Origin: Callipepla californica brunnescens
Lineage: Eukaryota > Chordata > Aves > Galliformes > Odontophoridae
Length of the DNA: 64,000 nt
Assembly: GCA_023055505.1 (NCBI GenBank)
Contig: JALIRH010000139.1
Span: forward strand, 62,001 to 126,000
Direction: 5' to 3'
The position numbers and the translations under genes are program-made. How positions within the stretch are numbered: position 1 is the first letter of the stretch; each line of letters starts with the position of its first letter. Below are positions 62,691-64,000 of this stretch, in pieces. A model generated the notes under the pieces. The model saw nothing but the letters and a program-made list of their open reading frames with translations. It made no database searches and had not been told where the DNA came from.

Positions 62691-64000
62691 AGTGCTAGCA
62701 AAGTGACATATGGTGGACTAGTTTGCAGTGTAGGAGAATGAATCTTGAGACTTCAGTCACTTGAATCAGTACATCACCCAGGGTCTCTCACATGGTATGA
62801 CAGCTTTGTAACAACATGAGTTTACTATTTTAATCTTCAATCTACTGCCTGTGTAAAAATTTAGGTTGGCCTGCTTCAAAGTCAATGGTTTGGTTCCATG
62901 ATTTTGTTTGACAGTGAATATTAATTTCATTTAAATACAATTGCAAATACAAAATGGCAGTTATCCACAAGGGAAAAAACACTCCCTTAGACAAACACTC
63001 ACAGTTCTTAACTACAGTATGATAGAAAGATTAAACCAGAATTGGCCAAAGTGCTTCCAGAATATACTGAGAAGCTAAAACTGGGAAGACAATACAGGAA
63101 TCCATATAATGCATATTATGGCAAAATGCAGTACAAAAAAGAGCCACAGGGTCCGCATTTTTCAAAATTTCAGTCTTGAGTTCATTTTTATCTGTTTGAA
63201 CAAGACTCTTCATATTCAAGTGGAGTGGGGAGAATTTTCCTTCCATCCATAAATTTTTCTGATTAAAGCCAGTTTATTTTCACATAATGTGAATAAAATG
63301 AGGGAAATACATTAAAAAATAAAAATAAAAAATAACAAGCAAGCCCCAGCTCTGAAAAAAGACACAAAAAAATGCTCAGTGGATCTATCTGAATTTCCCA
63401 CTTGTATTATAAATCCTAAACAGTGGTTCCTGATGTTCAAAATATAAGAAACAACACTTTACAGCTTAAATGCATATTTTCTCTTCAAGAATACTGGCAT
63501 GAGTGAGAGAGCAGTATTCAAACATTGTACTTATTTCTCAGTGTATGATGATGTACTTAGAGTTCGATACTAGTCATTTGATGAACAGAAATTTGACAGA
63601 TTTATGAGATTTCAACATGTACAAACTTGGCACTTAGCAAAGTAAAAACTTTTTTATTTTATACTACTTGAGAATCTGCTACTTTCCTCATGTCTTTGAA
63701 ACCTACTACTCATCAGAAGAAACTCTGCAAAAAATGATTTAGCATCTGTTCACTACCAAGGCTTGGTCATGATTTTCCAAGAGTAGCTACCTAACTTTGT
63801 GGAGATAGGACCTTGACTGGCATATCTGCCACTATGCAAGGAATGAATAAAAGAGATCATCCTGAAAAGTGCATGAGACGTTGATTAAATACTAAAAAAA
63901 AGAAATCACACAATGTTTGCATTTAGTACAGAATAAAATTTAATAATATATTAAAATACATATAGCCTATCCATACCTATAAACTGCATAAGAAGTAAAA
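62691..64000. other. AT-rich unique DNA
   Basis: Nothing recognised. Confidence 0.6.

Overview
The window looks like AT-rich, gene-poor avian nuclear DNA. It carries several CR1 LINE copies with the typical bird 3' end (ATTCTGTGAT-type repeats), and degraded class III (ERVL-like) endogenous retroviruses with bird-type LTRs. I found no intact host protein-coding gene, tRNA, rRNA or CRISPR array. The species cannot be fixed from what is visible.

The main structure is a pair of very long, apparently perfect inverted repeats. The left arm is 11060-18684 and the right arm is 45803-53427. Each is 7,625 bp, and left position + right position = 64487 throughout, so there is no net indel. They flank a 27.1-kb spacer. 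Each arm holds the same nest of old retroviral pieces: (1) ERV-A, a class III element with its own LTR (here LTR-gamma), gag, protease, RT and part of RNase H; (2) a solo LTR of another family (LTR-beta, ends TGTCA/TGACA, target duplication GTTGA) inserted at the protease active-site codons of ERV-A; (3) ERV-B, a second class III element in the opposite orientation, with one LTR-beta, gag, degraded RT/RNase H, and a C-terminal integrase scrap; (4) parts of a third LTR family (LTR-alpha) at both edges. All of these retroviral reading frames are broken. The contrast between very old, decayed content and two identical copies means the arm duplication is far younger than the elements, or is maintained by gene conversion, or is an assembly artefact.

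The breakpoints are asymmetric. The outer boundary lies in register inside an LTR-alpha copy that continues, diverged, on both sides. The inner boundary cuts LTR-alpha in the right arm and joins it to unrelated DNA, while in the left locus the same LTR runs on. This makes the left locus the likely source and suggests homology-started, end-joined copying such as break-induced replication. Just inside the spacer, 19340-20922 is an older, diverged tandem copy of the left arm's inner end (gag + flank + LTR-alpha), with a 30-bp minisatellite in gag.

Region by region: 1-5540, no gene, microsatellites, and a small CpG/GC-box cluster with a possible 5' exon near 1540-1600; 5548-7420, long CR1 on the minus strand; 7420-9985, nothing certain; 9987-10395, two opposed CR1 fragments; 10853-20922, ERV cluster with the left arm; 20923-45802, mostly unique sequence with a CR1 at 35455 and a possible DNA transposon near 32090; 45803-53643, right arm; 53745-54645, CR1; 54650-62110, nothing recognised; 62112-62690, CR1; then nothing to the end.
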